This document shows, in pieces, positions 1 through 5,506 of a stretch of DNA of 5,506 nucleotides. A program made the position numbers and the translations under genes. The stretch lies in contig JBAUTF010000271.1 in assembly GCA_049582065.1 (NCBI GenBank), positions 1 to 5,506 of the forward strand, in the 5' to 3' direction. Each line of letters starts with the position of its first letter. The first letter of the stretch is position 1. This DNA is from DATKSS01 sp049582065 (lineage in GTDB: Bacteria > Chloroflexota > Dormibacteria > Dormibacterales > Dormibacteraceae). The notes beneath the pieces were generated by a model. That model searched no databases and was not told the DNA's origin. It saw only the letters and a list, made by a program, of their open reading frames with translations.

Positions 1-994
1 TCGCCGCGGTCAGCGCGGAGTCGACGCCCCCCGACATCCCGACGACGACCTTCTCGAAGCCCTGCTTGCGGATGTAGTCGCGAGTCCCCAACACTACGGC
101 GGCGTAGATCTCGGCGGCGCCGTCGAGCGGTGCGCTCATGGACGTGGCGACTGGTGGCTTCGTGGCGCGTGAAGTCGTGCTGCCGATCGACACCTCGGTC
201 AGCTCGAGCTCCAGCCTTTCCGCCCCCTCGGCCTCGCGGCGGATATTCTCGGTCGGTCGGTGGCCGGCGGAGGCGGGCTCGATGTCGCAGACGAGGAGCT
301 CGTCGACAAAGGACGCAGCGTGCGCAAGCACTTGGCCGTGGGGACCGAAAACGAGGCTGTTGCCGTCGAACACGAGCTCGTCCTGGCCGCCGACCGTGTT
401 GACCCACGCGATGAACGCGCCATAATCGGCGGCGCGGTCGCCGACCATCGCCTCGCGCGGCGCTCGCTTGCCGGCGTGGTAGGGGGACCCGTTGATGTTG
501 ATCAGCACCTCGGCTCCGAGGTGCGCCTCCCAGGCCATCGGTCCCGACGGGAACCAGCAGTCCTCGCATACCGAGAGCCCGACGCGCACCCCGTCCAGCT
601 CGATGATGGGGCAGAGGTGTCCCGGCTCGAAGTACCGCTTCTCGTCGAAGACCCCGTAATTGGGCAGGAAGACCTTGTGGTAGATCGCCTTCACTACCCC
701 GTCGTGCGCGAAAGCCGCCGCGTTGAAGATCTCGCCTTCCTGGTCGACGAAACCGACGACCGCAGAGATGCCCTTGGTCGCGGCCGCGATGAGGTCCAGC
801 TGCGCGAGGTTGTCGCGCACAAACGACGGTTTGAGGACGAGGTCTTCCGGCGGATATCCGGTGATGGCGAGCTCCGGAAAGCACACGACGTCCGCCCCGA
901 GGTCTCGCGCACGACCGATCCAGTCCACGATCAGGCGACCGTTGCCCTCGAGGTCGCCCACGACCGGGTTGATTTGCGCCAGCGCGATCCTCAC
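1..994 (-). CDS. nadE: Glutamine-dependent NAD+ synthetase, N-terminal part (left edge truncated)
   Basis: Makes NAD+ in the cytoplasm from deamido-NAD+ and ATP, using ammonia released from glutamine by its own nitrilase-type amidase domain. The minus frame is open from GTG at 994 to the edge (331 codons; complete family members are about 540-680 residues). It opens MRIALAQINPVVGDL, the classic nitrilase-domain start. The amidase triad is visible: Glu41 in FPELAITGYPPEDL, Lys107 in YHKVFLPNYGVFDE and Cys143 in SVCEDCW. The amidase domain covers about residues 1-270. After a linker, the synthetase domain begins near 290 and reaches its ATP pyrophosphatase loop SGGVDS at 321-326 just before the window ends. 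The GTG start is preferred because the family motif begins there. No Shine-Dalgarno is visible, so a leaderless transcript is possible. It is divergent from pyrF. The family call is very secure; only the exact start is open. Confidence 0.96.
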   Translation of the reverse strand, partial: MRIALAQINPVVGDLEGNGRLIVDWIGRARDLGADVVCFPELAITGYPPEDLVLKPSFVRDNLAQLDLIAAATKGISAVVGFVDQEGEIFNAAAFAHDGVVKAIYHKVFLPNYGVFDEKRYFEPGHLCPIIELDGVRVGLSVCEDCWFPSGPMAWEAHLGAEVLININGSPYHAGKRAPREAMVGDRAADYGAFIAWVNTVGGQDELVFDGNSLVFGPHGQVLAHAASFVDELLVCDIEPASAGHRPTENIRREAEGAERLELELTEVSIGSTTSRATKPPVATSMSAPLDGAAEIYAAVVLGTRDYIRKQGFEKVVVGMSGGVDSALTAA

Positions 995-1036
995 GGACTA
1001 ATTTTGGCGTCCAGCGCTCCTTACCATTGGGACTGC
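995..1036. promoter_or_regulatory. Short divergent spacer between nadE and pyrF, putative back-to-back promoters
   Basis: These 42 bp must hold the start signals of both nadE (minus) and pyrF (plus), unless those promoters lie inside the opposing gene. The spacer is more AT-rich than its surroundings. On the plus strand TACCAT (1022-1027) matches the -10 consensus at 4 of 6 positions and lies 9 nt before the pyrF TTG. On the minus strand CAAAAT (1006 down to 1001) also matches 4 of 6 and lies 6 nt before the nadE GTG, a spacing typical of leaderless mRNAs. No convincing -35 boxes are seen. The assignment is by eye and weak. Confidence 0.25.
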
Positions 1037-1816
1037 TTGGTTTACTTCGAACGGCTTCGCGCGCTCGCGACCTCCCGCAACACGATGCTGTGCGTCGGCC
1101 TCGACCCAGATCCAGACCGGATCGAGGGTGGCGCCGCGGGCGCGTTGCGTCACTGCCGCGAGGTCATCCACCAGACCGAGGAGCACGCCTGCTGCTTCAA
1201 GCCGAACAGCGCTTTCTGGGAGCAGTACGGCCCGGACGGGTGGGCGGCGCTGGTCGAGCTTCGGGAGGAGGCGCCGGACACCCCCTTTCTTTTCGACGGC
1301 AAGCGCGGCGACATGGGCAACACGATGCGGGCGTACGCTCGGGCGGTCTTCGAGACGCTCGCCATGGACGCCGCGACCGTCAACCCCTACCTCGGCTCGG
1401 ACTCGCTCGAGGAGTTCATCCGGTACGAGGACCGCGGCGTGTACGTGGTGTGCCGGACCTCCAACCCGGGCGCCTCCGACCTGCAGCACCTCGAAGCCGA
1501 TGGAAAGCCGATTTACATCCAGGTCGCCGAGCTGGCCGGACGGCTGAACTCGAGACACAACGTCGCCCTGGTGGTCGGCGCCACCGCGCCGGCGCAGGTG
1601 GCCGAGCTGCGGCGTAAGACCGCCCTGCCCTTCCTGATCCCCGGCGTCGGGGCGCAGGGTGGTGACCTCGAGGCTTCGGTGCAGGGCGCCTGGAACGGAG
1701 ACCCCGCGTCATGTCTCATCTCGTCGAGCCGCAGCGTCCTCTTCGCGGACAGCCCGGCGCGGGAGGCAGTCGCGTTGAAAGCGCGGATCAACGCGGCGGC
1801 CGGAGCGCGGCTGTGA
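1037..1816 (+). CDS. pyrF: Orotidine 5'-phosphate decarboxylase, type 2
   Basis: Converts OMP to UMP, the last step of de novo pyrimidine synthesis, as a cytoplasmic TIM-barrel enzyme. It is 259 residues from the chosen start, slightly short for the type-2 subfamily (about 270-310). Visible motifs are LCVGLDPDP (18-26), which binds the nucleotide, FKPN with the conserved Lys55, and the catalytic signature FDGKRGDMGNT with Asp87, Lys89 and Asp92. The C-terminal phosphate-binding strands IPGVGAQGGD and SSSRSVLF are also present. TTG at 1037 is chosen because it gives MVYFERLRAL, the expected N-terminal helix ahead of the nucleotide-binding strand. ATG at 1085 would delete that helix, and TTG at 1004 would leave only 9 nt to nadE. 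Upstream only GGGA at 1029-1032 resembles a ribosome site. The frame stays open upstream to 260, but that stretch is antisense to nadE and not real. It probably heads an operon with the ornithine cyclodeaminase 31 nt downstream. Confidence 0.93.
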   Translation: MVYFERLRALATSRNTMLCVGLDPDPDRIEGGAAGALRHCREVIHQTEEHACCFKPNSAFWEQYGPDGWAALVELREEAPDTPFLFDGKRGDMGNTMRAYARAVFETLAMDAATVNPYLGSDSLEEFIRYEDRGVYVVCRTSNPGASDLQHLEADGKPIYIQVAELAGRLNSRHNVALVVGATAPAQVAELRRKTALPFLIPGVGAQGGDLEASVQGAWNGDPASCLISSSRSVLFADSPAREAVALKARINAAAGARL

Positions 1817-1835
1817 GCGAATTCCCCCCGAACTC

Positions 1836-1840
1836 TGAGG
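1836..1840 (+). promoter_or_regulatory. Ribosome binding site of the ornithine cyclodeaminase gene
   Basis: TGAGG lies 7 nt upstream of GTG 1848. This is a normal Shine-Dalgarno spacing and is the main reason for choosing that GTG as the start. Confidence 0.6.
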
Positions 1841-1847
1841 CTACGCC

Positions 1848-3104
1848 GTGAGTTCGCGGGGACCCCTTAAAGAGACCCGGCACACCGCCCGGCTCGTGCT
1901 GACCGGCCACATCATCGACTCGATGACGCTGCCGCAGGTGATGGACATGGTCATGGACCTGGGCGGAAACTTCACCATCGAGGAGCTGAAGGTCGGCCAG
2001 CACAAGACCGACACGTCGATCTGCCGCATGGAGGTCGTCGCCGCGTCGGCCGAGCTGCTCGACCGCATAGTGCGGCAGGCGCGCGCCCTTGGGGCGACGG
2101 CCGAGTCGGAGAAGCCGGTCAGCGTCGAGCGCGTCGAGCGAGAGGGCGTCTTCCCGGAAGGGTTCTACTCGACGAGCAACCTGCCGACCGAGGTGCTCTT
2201 GGGCGGCCGCTGGGTGCAGGTGGAGAGCATCGAGATGGACGCCGCCATCGCGGTCGACAGCAAAGCCGGCCGCGCCTGGTGCATCGTGTTCCAGGGCGCC
2301 AGGCCGGGGATGGAGGTCGTCGTCGGATACGAGGGCGTGCGGGTGACCCCGCTCGAGCGGTCCAGGCACACGGAGATCTTCAGCTTCATGGGCAGCGAGG
2401 TCTCGGCTGAGAAACCGAAGAAGGTCCTGATCGGCGGTATCGCCGAAGAGATGCGCCAGGTCCGCGCCGCGGGGGGCCGCATCCTCGTCGTCGCCGGCCC
2501 CGCCGTCGTGCACACCGGCGCCGGCCGCTACCTGTCGCGCCTGATCGAGCTTGGGTTTGTCCAGGTGCTTTTCGCAGGCAACGCACTGGCGGTGCATGAC
2601 GTCGAGTCGGCGCTGTTCGGCACCGCACTGGGGATCAACGTCGAGAGCGGCCTGGCGATCGAGCATGGGCACGAGCACCACATGCGCGCCATCAACCGCG
2701 TCCGCGCCGCGGGCGGCCTGGGCCAGATGGTGGAGAGCGGACAGCTGAAGTCGGGCGTGATGAAATCGGCGATCGAGCACGGCGTGGAGATCGTGCTGGC
2801 CGGGTCGGTGCGCGACGACGGCCCGCTTCCGGACGTCATCACGGACATGGTGGAGGCGCAAAAACGCATGCGCGCAGCGCTTGGCGGGGTGCGCATCGCG
2901 CTCTTGCTGTCGACCATGCTTCATTCGATCGCGACCGGCAACATGCTGCAGGCCGGCGTGCGGACCGTCTGCGTCGACATCAACCCGGCGGTCGTGACCA
3001 AGCTGGCCGACCGGGGCAGCTGGCAGTCGATCGGGTTGGTCACCGACGTGGAATCCTTCTTGCGCGAACTGGCCCAGGTCGTGGAAACTGGTGCACATGG
3101 GTAA
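1848..3104 (+). CDS. Ornithine cyclodeaminase, AgrE/ArgZ (LOR/SDH domain, TIGR00300) family
   Basis: Predicted to convert ornithine to proline and ammonia with bound NAD+, linking arginine breakdown to proline. This family (Methanococcus MMP1218 and the C-terminal half of cyanobacterial ArgZ/AgrE) is unrelated to classical mu-crystallin-like cyclodeaminases. The 418 residues match the stand-alone archaeal-type length. The N-terminal LOR/SDH domain (about 15-110) starts with GHIIDS (20-25), followed by a middle segment with FSFMGSEVSAEKP (178-190). The C-terminal nucleotide-binding domain carries VVAGPAVVHTGAG (214-226), FAGNALAVHDVE (242-253), GHEHHMRAIN (274-283), LAGSVRDDGPLPDV (317-330) and DINPAVVTKLADRGS (377-391). 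The N-terminal arginine dihydrolase domain of cyanobacterial ArgZ is absent, so ornithine must come from elsewhere. GTG 1848 has TGAGG at the right spacing. It follows pyrF closely, and its stop overlaps the next start. Family assignment is strong. The reaction is inferred from few characterised members, and databases often call such proteins LOR/SDH-domain or TIGR00300 proteins. Confidence 0.88.
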   Translation: MSSRGPLKETRHTARLVLTGHIIDSMTLPQVMDMVMDLGGNFTIEELKVGQHKTDTSICRMEVVAASAELLDRIVRQARALGATAESEKPVSVERVEREGVFPEGFYSTSNLPTEVLLGGRWVQVESIEMDAAIAVDSKAGRAWCIVFQGARPGMEVVVGYEGVRVTPLERSRHTEIFSFMGSEVSAEKPKKVLIGGIAEEMRQVRAAGGRILVVAGPAVVHTGAGRYLSRLIELGFVQVLFAGNALAVHDVESALFGTALGINVESGLAIEHGHEHHMRAINRVRAAGGLGQMVESGQLKSGVMKSAIEHGVEIVLAGSVRDDGPLPDVITDMVEAQKRMRAALGGVRIALLLSTMLHSIATGNMLQAGVRTVCVDINPAVVTKLADRGSWQSIGLVTDVESFLRELAQVVETGAHG

Positions 3105-3246
3105 AGGACGCGACAAGCAGGGCCGCGAGGCCAAGAAGAAAAAGAAGGTCAAGCTGCCTGGCGGCGCGGTGGGTCCCGACGTCCAGTTCCGGCACCACTC
3201 GGTCGTGACGGGCCAGCCTCAGCCGCCGCCCAAATCACCGGAGTAG
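3097..3246 (+). CDS. Small lysine-rich basic protein, 49 aa, function unknown
   Basis: The frame runs from ATG 3097 to TAG 3244-3246. The start overlaps the cyclodeaminase stop by 8 nt (ATGGGTAA), an arrangement typical of translational coupling. The protein opens MGKGRDKQGREAKKKKKVKL, so 10 of the first 20 residues are Lys or Arg. A glycine- and proline-rich middle follows (PGGAVGPDVQF), and the tail is polar and proline-rich (GQPQPPPKSPE). There is no signal peptide, membrane segment or cysteine pair, and it is probably disordered. Its beginning resembles very small basic proteins of the MGKGRDK...KKK type that I recall from GC-rich soil bacteria, but I cannot name a family. Nucleic-acid or ribosome binding is a guess from charge only. 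The small size makes it easy to miss. A chance ORF cannot be fully excluded, although the gene junction and coding-like codon use support it. Confidence 0.65.
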   Translation: MGKGRDKQGREAKKKKKVKLPGGAVGPDVQFRHHSVVTGQPQPPPKSPE

Positions 3247-3250
3247 CCGT

Positions 3251-4060
3251 CTAAGCCGGAGTCGTCTCGTCGCGCCTCGGCCACATGCGCACGGCCATGG
3301 CCGCGAGCAGCAGGCCGAAAAGACCGGCGAGCACGCGCTGGGGCAGCCACAGCGCGAGCACAGCGCCGAGGAGCGCTCCTGGCACGCCGCCCAGCGACAT
3401 CCACCCTGCAGCTCTGGAGTCCAGGTCGCCGTGGCGCTGGTGCACGACTGCGCCAACGCCCGCCGTGGGGAGGATCGCGAGCAGGGAAGTTCCCTGAGCC
3501 ACGCGCTGCCCGATCCCAAAGCCGAAGACCAGGGTTGGCACCAGAAGCACGCCACCTCCCACGCCGGTGAGTCCGCTTATCGTGCCAATCACGGCTCCGC
3601 TCAAAACGAGCAGGAGGTACCCGACGGGACCGAGGCCGGGTGTCGACGCCGCCTCCAGGACGGTGCTGCCACCGAAGATGGCGTCGCGGAGCTCGCTCAG
3701 GGCCGCCACGACCATCAGAGCCGCGACGAGCATCCTGAGGATGCGCTCTGGGACTCTTGACGCCAGTCCCGCGCCGACGAGCGCTCCAGCCGAGCTTCCG
3801 ATCATCACAAAGACCGCGACGGGCAGGTCGAGCTGATGAGCGCGACCGCCGAAGTAATAGACGCCGGCGCCGACGATCCCGATCGGCACGATGGCGGCCA
3901 GCGAGGTTCCGCTGGCTCGCCTTTGCGTCGTCTTGACCCACAAGACCTGCAGCGGCACCATCAGGAACCCGCCCCCGACGCCGAGCAATCCGCCGGCCAG
4001 TCCGGCCGCGCCTCCGATGACAACGTCAGGGAACCGCCCTCTCGTGCGCTGGACGGTCAC
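3251..4060 (-). CDS. TauE/SafE family sulfite/sulfonate-type membrane exporter
   Basis: Integral cytoplasmic-membrane protein of 269 residues, normal for the TauE/SafE (DUF81, PF01925) family. Characterised members move sulfite, sulfoacetate or other small organosulfur anions; the substrate here cannot be read from sequence. About eight hydrophobic segments are apparent. There is a clear internal duplication with an offset of about 139 residues. Half 1 has GLAGGLLGVGGGFLMVP (20-36) and ASGTSLAAIVP (49-59). Half 2 has GTISGLTGVGGGVLLVP (159-175) and AQGTSLLAILP (188-198). The C-terminus is short and charged. GTG 4060 is chosen because GGAG lies 7 nt upstream and the first membrane segment follows after about a dozen polar residues. 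It stands alone on this strand, divergent from the CoA-transferase and convergent with the small basic gene. No sulfur-metabolism gene lies beside it, so coupling to taurine or sulfite degradation is not supported here. Confidence 0.9.
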   Translation of the reverse strand: MTVQRTRGRFPDVVIGGAAGLAGGLLGVGGGFLMVPLQVLWVKTTQRRASGTSLAAIVPIGIVGAGVYYFGGRAHQLDLPVAVFVMIGSSAGALVGAGLASRVPERILRMLVAALMVVAALSELRDAIFGGSTVLEAASTPGLGPVGYLLLVLSGAVIGTISGLTGVGGGVLLVPTLVFGFGIGQRVAQGTSLLAILPTAGVGAVVHQRHGDLDSRAAGWMSLGGVPGALLGAVLALWLPQRVLAGLFGLLLAAMAVRMWPRRDETTPA

Positions 4061-4119
4061 CGGTGCGCTCCGGGGGCGGTCCTCACCCGGTTATCTTCGG
4101 CCCATTAGACTCGCGCGCA
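4061..4119. promoter_or_regulatory. Divergent spacer with overlapping -10-like hexamers on both strands
   Basis: These 59 bp separate the exporter (minus) from the CoA-transferase (plus). The AT-rich core at 4104-4111 reads ATTAGACT. On the minus strand it gives TCTAAT (5 of 6 to the -10 consensus), which would start an mRNA with a leader of about 36 nt for the exporter, including its GGAG. On the plus strand it gives TAGACT (4 of 6, fitting TANNNT), ending 8 nt before GTG 4120. That fits a leaderless transcript, and no Shine-Dalgarno precedes this GTG. A second plus-strand candidate is TATCTT at about 4092-4097. No good -35 box is seen on either strand. All of this is by eye. Confidence 0.35.
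4068..4071 (-). promoter_or_regulatory. Ribosome binding site of the TauE/SafE gene
   Basis: On the minus strand GGAG lies 7 nt before GTG 4060 and fixes the exporter start. It also argues against the upstream GTG at 4063 as the CoA-transferase start, because that choice would place this signal inside the opposing coding region. Confidence 0.5.
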
Positions 4120-5286
4120 GTGGAAACCAACGGGGCGGGGCCCTTGCCGCTCGACGGCATTCGCGTACTGGACCTCACGCAAGCACTGGCCGGCCCCTAC
4201 TGCACGATGCTGCTGGGAGACCTGGGCGCGGACGTCGTCAAGATCGAGCCGCCCCGCGGTGACCAGTCGAGGCACTGGGGACCGCCTTTCATCAACGGTG
4301 AGTCCTCCTACTTCCTGTCGTTCAACCGGAACAAGCGCAGCGTCCTCGCAGACCTGAAAGACCCGCGGGGCCTCGCCAATGCGCTCGCCCTTGCGATGTC
4401 CAGCGACGTGGTGGTGGAGAACTTCAAGCCAGGCGTGATGGCAAGGCTCGGCCTCGACGCCGCGACGCTGCAAGCGAAGAAGCCGTCGATCGTGTACGCC
4501 TCGATCAGCGGGTATGGTCAGAACCAGCCCACGCTGGCCGGCTACGACCAGATCGCCCAGGGTACGTCCGGCATGATGAGCGTCAACGCGCAGCCGAATG
4601 CGCCGCCGACCAAGGTCGGGGTGCCGATCGGCGATATCGGGGCCGGGATGTTTGCCAGCCACGCGATCCTTGCGGCACTGGTCGAACGAGGCCGCACCAA
4701 CAAGGGGCGGCGCCTCGATGTCGCGTTGAACGATTCCCTGCTCGCGCTCTTCACGTACCAGGCCGGGCGTCTTTTCGCTACCGGCAAGGTCCCGAGCAGC
4801 GACGGAAACTACCATCCTTCGATCGCGCCGTACGGCACGTTTGCCGTGCGGGACGGATTCATCAACATGGCGGTCGCAACCGACGAGCAATTTCTTCGTT
4901 TGTGCAAGACGCTCGGAGCGAGCGACCTTGCCGCGGACCCTCGCTTTGCCACCAACGCCGGGCGTCTGGGGGCGCGCGGTGACCTCGTCGGGCAGATCGA
5001 GGAGCGCCTCAAGACCGGGACTCGCGAAGAGTGGCTCGACCGGCTGCATCAGAACGGCCTCCCGGCCGGCCCGATATTCGACATCGCCGAGGCTTTTGCC
5101 AGCCCGCTGGCCACCGATCGCGAGATGCGGATCGAGATCGAGCACCCGGTGGCCGGGAAGATCAGCCAGGTCGGCGCCCCCTGGAAGATCGACGGCCAGT
5201 CCAGCCCGGTCCGCCGGCCGCCCCCGACTCTCGGGCAGCACACCGACGAGGTGCTGCGTGAGTGGCTTGGTGGCGCTCGTGGCTGA
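4120..5286 (+). CDS. Family III acyl-CoA transferase (CaiB/BaiF family)
   Basis: Transfers CoA from a donor acyl-CoA to an organic acid in the cytoplasm, as in formyl-CoA:oxalate or carnitine/crotonobetaine CoA-transferases. The 388 residues match the usual 380-410. The family opening PLPLDGIRVLDLTQALAGPY (8-27) is followed by LGDLGADVVKIEPPRGDQSR (32-51), FNRNKRSVLADLKD (68-81) and DVVVENFKPGVMARLGL (96-112). The segment SISGYG...GYDQIAQGTSG (128-151) carries the probable nucleophilic Asp143, which forms the aspartyl-CoA intermediate. The small domain follows, with APYGTFAVRDGFINMAVATD, then the C-terminal HQNGLPAGPIFDIAEAF and a final GQHTDEVL. GTG 4120 is chosen over GTG 4063: it gives a normal N-terminus and leaves room for both promoters. 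It overlaps the enoyl-CoA hydratase start, so the two probably act in one pathway. The family is secure; the substrate is unknown because subgroup specificity cannot be read from these motifs. Confidence 0.93.
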   Translation: METNGAGPLPLDGIRVLDLTQALAGPYCTMLLGDLGADVVKIEPPRGDQSRHWGPPFINGESSYFLSFNRNKRSVLADLKDPRGLANALALAMSSDVVVENFKPGVMARLGLDAATLQAKKPSIVYASISGYGQNQPTLAGYDQIAQGTSGMMSVNAQPNAPPTKVGVPIGDIGAGMFASHAILAALVERGRTNKGRRLDVALNDSLLALFTYQAGRLFATGKVPSSDGNYHPSIAPYGTFAVRDGFINMAVATDEQFLRLCKTLGASDLAADPRFATNAGRLGARGDLVGQIEERLKTGTREEWLDRLHQNGLPAGPIFDIAEAFASPLATDREMRIEIEHPVAGKISQVGAPWKIDGQSSPVRRPPPTLGQHTDEVLREWLGGARG

Positions 5287-5506
5287 GGCGGGTGCGGACG
5301 AGCTCACCACCGAGCGGCGTGACTCTGTGCGATGGGTCATCTTCAACCGTCCCGAGGCGCGCAACGCCCTGACCTGGAACATGTACAGCCGGCTCATCGA
5401 GGTCTGCGAGCAGGTCAACGCGGAGCGAGATGTCCGTGCCATGGTGCTGACGGGCGCCGGGGGCAAGGCCTTCGTCGCGGGCACTGACATCGCCCAGTTC
5501 CGCTCG
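5279..5506 (+). CDS. Enoyl-CoA hydratase/isomerase family protein, N-terminal part (right edge truncated)
   Basis: Crotonase-superfamily enzyme acting on an acyl-CoA thioester, most often hydrating a trans-2-enoyl-CoA. Only the first 76 residues are in the window, out of about 255-270 usual. They show the beta-strand and turn WVIFNRPEARNALTWNMY (19-36) and the first oxyanion-hole segment GAGGKAFVAGTDIAQF (59-74). The FVAGTDI form replaces the commoner FSAGADL. Catalytic glutamates lie beyond the edge, so hydratase, isomerase or another crotonase activity cannot be distinguished. The start is ambiguous: GTG 5279 (8-nt overlap with the transferase stop, GGTGG 5 nt upstream), GTG 5270 (17-nt overlap) and GTG 5258 (GAGGTG 4 nt upstream) are all in frame. 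The first is preferred for its spacing and small overlap. Overlap with the CoA-transferase implies co-translation and a shared pathway. Confidence 0.9.
   Translation, partial: MAEAGADELTTERRDSVRWVIFNRPEARNALTWNMYSRLIEVCEQVNAERDVRAMVLTGAGGKAFVAGTDIAQFRS

Noticed and set aside
998..1558. 186-codon minus-strand frame opposite pyrF
   Set aside because: It is a shadow of pyrF with no family features, and it would leave no spacer to nadE.
2460..2713. Repeated 14-mer GTCCGCGCCGCGGG at 2460-2473 and 2700-2713
   Set aside because: Both copies lie in frame in the cyclodeaminase and encode the same VRAAGG. A short GC-rich coding coincidence explains them better than a regulatory or mobile repeat.
1788..3152. 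454-codon open frame on the minus strand opposite the ornithine cyclodeaminase
   Set aside because: The plus strand carries an unmistakable conserved family here. The antisense product is His-, Asp- and Arg-rich low-complexity sequence without motifs.
3238..3259. CCGG...CCGG pair and repeated CCGGAGT near the convergent stops as a terminator hairpin
   Set aside because: The stem is only 4 bp with a 14-nt loop and no T-run follows, so it is not a credible intrinsic terminator.
3219..3941. 240-codon and smaller minus-strand frames within the exporter region
   Set aside because: They are in other frames of the TauE/SafE gene. The in-frame product has the duplicated membrane motifs, whereas these are Arg-rich and not membrane-like.
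4063..4119. Upstream GTG start for the CoA-transferase, adding 19 residues
   Set aside because: The extension lacks family similarity, lies 2 nt from the divergent exporter start and covers that gene's ribosome site and probable promoter.
4105..5490. 461-codon open frame on the minus strand opposite the CoA-transferase and hydratase
   Set aside because: It is an antisense shadow of two well-recognised genes. Its composition is rich in Arg, His, Asp and Val with no recognisable domain, as expected from the complement of GC-biased codons.
1..5506. tRNA, rRNA, CRISPR array, insertion sequence, phage or defence system
   Set aside because: I looked on both strands and saw no clover-leaf arms, evenly spaced repeats, transposase or integrase motifs, or terminal inverted repeats. 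Nearly all bases are explained by seven metabolic or small genes.

Overview
The window reads as a GC-rich bacterial chromosome segment of ordinary metabolic genes. It is densely packed, uses many GTG and TTG starts, and has strong third-position G/C bias, which is why long antisense frames stay open. A type-2 OMP decarboxylase, a glutamine-dependent NAD synthetase, an ArgZ/MMP1218-type ornithine cyclodeaminase and possible leaderless starts together suggest a Chloroflexota, Dormibacterota or actinobacterial lineage. That placement is inference; no rRNA or other phylogenetic marker is present.

Layout: (1) 1-994, minus strand: N-terminal part of a glutamine-dependent NAD+ synthetase, running off the left edge inside its ATP-binding motif. 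(2) 995-1036: 42-bp divergent spacer. (3) 1037-3246, plus strand: a probable three-gene operon of pyrF (OMP decarboxylase), a stand-alone ornithine cyclodeaminase of the LOR/SDH-domain (TIGR00300) family, and a 49-codon lysine-rich small protein whose ATG overlaps the cyclodeaminase stop by 8 nt. (4) 3251-4060, minus strand: a TauE/SafE-family membrane transporter, convergent with the small gene across 4 bp. (5) 4061-4119: 59-bp divergent spacer with -10-like hexamers on both strands sharing the same bases. (6) 4120-5506, plus strand: a family III (CaiB/BaiF) CoA-transferase overlapping the start of an enoyl-CoA hydratase/isomerase that runs off the right edge.

Functionally, the left half is central nitrogen and nucleotide metabolism (NAD+, UMP, ornithine to proline). 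The right half is a membrane anion exporter beside a two-gene acyl-CoA module, in which an organic acid would receive CoA and then be hydrated or isomerised.

I saw no mobile element, CRISPR array, tRNA, rRNA or phage gene, and nothing that amounts to a new biological system. The points most worth a second look are the stand-alone ornithine cyclodeaminase, the coupled 49-residue protein, and the overlapping bidirectional -10 region.
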